NCBI GenBank assembly: GCA_023419055.1
Contig: JAEZYO010000835.1
Coordinates: forward strand, 1-23,572
From: Pseudomonadota bacterium
Lineage (GTDB): Bacteria; Myxococcota; Polyangia; Polyangiales; Polyangiaceae
Reading direction: 5' to 3'
DNA length: 23,572 nucleotides
Shown here: positions 22,101-23,572 of the stretch, in pieces
How positions within the stretch are numbered: the first letter of the stretch is position 1
Layout of the letters: each line of letters starts with the position of its first letter
Notes under the pieces: model-generated
The model's input: only the letters and a program-made list of their open reading frames with translations
What the model was told of the DNA's origin: nothing
The model's database searches: none
Program-made: the position numbers and the translations under genes

Positions 22101-22364
22101 TCACTCCCACTCGGGGTCGAGTCCGGCCAGGTCGGCGAGCGACACCGGATGGTACGGCGGGCGCGGCGTGATCCCCTGCCCCGGATCGCCGCCTCGCTCC
22201 ACGAGCAAGCGCGCACACGGAACCAGGCACCACTTGCCCTGGCACCAGCCCGTCCCGAAGCCGGTGTAGCGCTTCAGCGACTCGATGTCCCGGTGCCCCA
22301 TCTCGATCGCCTTCTCGACGTCGTGAACCGTCACGTCTTCGCAGCGGCAAGCGAGCGTCTTCAT
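22101..22364 (-). CDS. BFD-like [2Fe-2S]-binding protein
   Basis: 87 residues. It has the four cysteines of the BFD domain in the spacing seen in oxidoreductase subunits: CRC at 6-8 and C41/C46 in GFGTGWCQGKWC. The linking helices (VTVHDVEKAIEMGHRDIESL, KRYTGFG) and the tail TPRPPYHPVSLADLAGL match the [2Fe-2S] C-terminal domain of amino-acid/opine/HCN-type dehydrogenases. There it is usually fused or adjacent to an FAD/NAD(P) subunit; none is present here, so the electron partner is unknown. The ATG overlaps the stop of the thioredoxin-like gene by one base (TGATG), so the two are coupled. An extra Cys50 follows the cluster motif. Confidence 0.85.
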   Translation of the reverse strand: MKTLACRCEDVTVHDVEKAIEMGHRDIESLKRYTGFGTGWCQGKWCLVPCARLLVERGGDPGQGITPRPPYHPVSLADLAGLDPEWE

Positions 22365-23029
22365 CAGCTGCCCGGCGCGAGCTCGGCGCAGAAGCCCGCA
22401 TGCTCACCCGTCGCCTTGCCGCGCGCGTACGTGACGTCGCACGGTACCGGCGTGGAGAGAGCCTTCGCCACGTCCACGGGCAGCGCGGAATCCCACTCCC
22501 GCGGCCCGTCGAAGCGCGCTCGGATGACGCCGCGCTCATCGATGAACCACGTCTCCGGGAACAGCTTGGTGCCGTACTTCTCGCGCACCACGTTCGCCTC
22601 GGAGTCGATCAGGACCTCGAACGGCGGCTTGCCGTCGCCTCCGAGCACGCTCTTCAGCGTCTCTCGCGCGTCCTCCGCGCTCTCGTCCGTCGTGATGGTC
22701 AAGAGGACGACGTCAGGGTGCGGCGCGAGCGCCTTGCCCAACGTGGCGAGCGACGGCATCTCCTCGAGGCAGGGCCTGCAGGTCTTGGTCCAGAAGTTCA
22801 GGATCACGACCTTGCCGCGGTAGTTCGAGAGCTTGACCTTCTTACCCTCGAGGTTGGGGAGCTCGAAGTCCGGGGCCAGGCGATTGCGCCCCGCATAGTC
22901 GGGCTTGAGCGCGCAGAGCGCCGAGCAGGCGCGGCGTGCCTCGCTGTCCTTGGCGGTCGACACGAAGCCGTACACGCCGAACGCCGCGAGCACGATGACC
23001 ACGACTTGAGCGATCTGGGCGGCCTTCAC
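22364..23029 (-). CDS. Membrane-anchored TlpA/ResA-like thioredoxin
   Basis: 221 residues. An N-terminal helix (about 5-23, VVVIVLAAFGVYGFV) anchors it with the domain outside the cytoplasm. The redoxin core begins APDFELPNLEGKKVKLSNYR, then VVILNFWTKTCRPCLEEMPS (active site CRPC, 84-87), TITTDESAEDA, YGTKLFPETWFIDERG (cis-Pro at about 158) and RFDGPREWDS. Like TlpA, ResA and CcmG it probably reduces or isomerises disulfides, or feeds cytochrome or copper-site maturation. Extra cysteines (C35, C39, and C197, C214) could form structural or transfer disulfides. It is first in an operon with the BFD-like gene, which is unusual. It is divergent from ttcA, about 80 bp apart. Confidence 0.87.
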   Translation of the reverse strand: MKAAQIAQVVVIVLAAFGVYGFVSTAKDSEARRACSALCALKPDYAGRNRLAPDFELPNLEGKKVKLSNYRGKVVILNFWTKTCRPCLEEMPSLATLGKALAPHPDVVLLTITTDESAEDARETLKSVLGGDGKPPFEVLIDSEANVVREKYGTKLFPETWFIDERGVIRARFDGPREWDSALPVDVAKALSTPVPCDVTYARGKATGEHAGFCAELAPGS

Positions 23030-23081
23030 GGTTCAAGCGGTCTAGCACGAAATCCGGGGAATATGGCCCGGGGTTGCCTCC

Positions 23082-23099
23082 CTTTCCGATTCGGGAAAG
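23082..23099. promoter_or_regulatory. Inverted repeat just upstream of ttcA
   Basis: CTTTCC and GGAAAG are perfect 6-bp arms around GATTCG, ending 12 bases before the ttcA start in the 80-bp divergent spacer with the thioredoxin gene. This may be an operator for one or both genes, or a chance palindrome. Confidence 0.3.
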
Positions 23100-23111
23100 A
23101 ACCGAGGCCCG

Positions 23112-23572
23112 ATGGACCGCCTCGAACACCGTTTGCTCGGCCAGGTGGCGCGCGCGAGCGCCGATTTCGGCCTGCTCGAGGCGGGAGACCGCGTGCTCGT
23201 CGCCGTGAGCGGCGGCAAGGACTCCCACGGCCTCCTCTATCTCCTCCGCGAACTGAAGAAGAAGGCTCCCTTCCCGTTCTCGATCGTCGCGGTCAACGTC
23301 GACCAGGGTCACCCGGGTTTTCCGGAGCGCCTCCTCCCCGAGTACTTCGAGCGCGAAGGCTACGAGTACCGGATCGTCAAAGAGGACACCTACTCGGTGG
23401 TCAAAGAAAAGGTCCCGGAGGGCAAGACCTACTGCTCGCTCTGCTCGCGCCTGCGGCGCGGCATCCTGTACACGCTCGCGAGCGAGATGGGCGCGACCAA
23501 GATCGCCCTCGGTCACCATCGTGACGACAGCATCGAGACCTTGCTCCTGAACCTCTTCTACTCGGGGCTGAC
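23112..23572 (+). CDS. ttcA: tRNA 2-thiocytidine synthetase TtcA (cut by window edge)
   Basis: 153 residues visible, running off the right edge. TtcA uses ATP and a [4Fe-4S] cluster to thiolate cytidine 32 of tRNA. Visible hallmarks: the PP-loop SGGKDS (33-38) in [18 protein letters not shown], the TtcA-type [11 protein letters not shown] segment, the CxxC of the cluster ([13 protein letters not shown]108/C111), and [20 protein letters not shown], the family's signature before the third cluster Cys, which lies beyond the window. The ATG has GAGG 5-8 bases upstream. Likely transcribed from the divergent spacer shared with the thioredoxin-like gene. Confidence 0.93.
   Translation, partial: MDRLEHRLLGQVARASADFGLLEAGDRVLVAVSGGKDSHGLLYLLRELKKKAPFPFSIVAVNVDQGHPGFPERLLPEYFEREGYEYRIVKEDTYSVVKEKVPEGKTYCSLCSRLRRGILYTLASEMGATKIALGHHRDDSIETLLLNLFYSGL

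Noticed and set aside
1..23572. CRISPR arrays, tRNA or rRNA genes, complete insertion sequences
   Set aside because: No regularly spaced direct repeats, cloverleaf-like segments, rRNA-like stretches or transposase motifs were seen.

Overview
High-GC DNA (third positions mostly G/C) with several secreted lipoproteins carrying Gly/Ser/Thr-rich linkers, a SBBP-type beta-propeller lipoprotein, a very large TamB-like protein and an ABC1/UbiB kinase. This points to a myxobacterium-like member of the former Deltaproteobacteria, most likely of the Sorangiineae/Polyangiales type. That assignment is inferred from gene style; the window has no rRNA or other taxonomic marker.

Layout. (1) 1-3.0 kb is an accessory, decaying strip, almost all on the minus strand: a membrane-anchored N-terminus, an orphan antitoxin, a small exported membrane protein, a hypothetical gene with a probable C-terminal frameshift, a broken GNAT acetyltransferase, a frameshifted barstar-like inhibitor and a further C-terminal gene fragment. 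(2) 3.1-7.8 kb is a solid plus-strand block: UbiB/ABC1 kinase, a start/stop-overlapping lipoprotein metallopeptidase, and an Uup-type ABC-F ATPase. (3) 7.9-10.0 kb is again accessory: a 155-bp MITE-like element with 19-bp perfect terminal inverted repeats and a TAA target duplication, a four-helix membrane protein, a truncated PIN-domain toxin, a carboxymuconolactone-decarboxylase-family protein, and about 500 bp without a convincing gene. (4) 10.1-13.4 kb is a cell-surface block: a GDSL/SGNH esterase lipoprotein converging, through a strong hairpin, on a two-gene lipoprotein operon (Cys-rich lipoprotein, then SBBP-repeat lipoprotein). (5) 13.4-16.0 kb holds queD, divergent from a P-loop kinase-like gene overlapped by a 67-residue membrane protein, then another lipoprotein. 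(6) 16.0-20.5 kb is the tamB-like gene. (7) 20.6-23.6 kb holds a head-less HD-domain relative of CCA-adding enzymes, a small cytoplasmic protein, a coupled membrane thioredoxin / [2Fe-2S] BFD-like pair, and the first third or so of ttcA, cut by the window edge.

The housekeeping genes are intact, whereas broken genes concentrate in the accessory strips. At least three neighbouring minus-strand genes in 1.1-2.7 kb look damaged by shifts in the same sense (equivalent to one missing base). This suggests either local gene decay or a consensus-sequence problem confined to this stretch. No complete defence or toxin system survives, but parts of toxin-antitoxin and toxin-immunity systems do: an orphan antitoxin, a PIN remnant and a barstar relative. 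The clearest candidate for something not yet catalogued is the MITE-like element.
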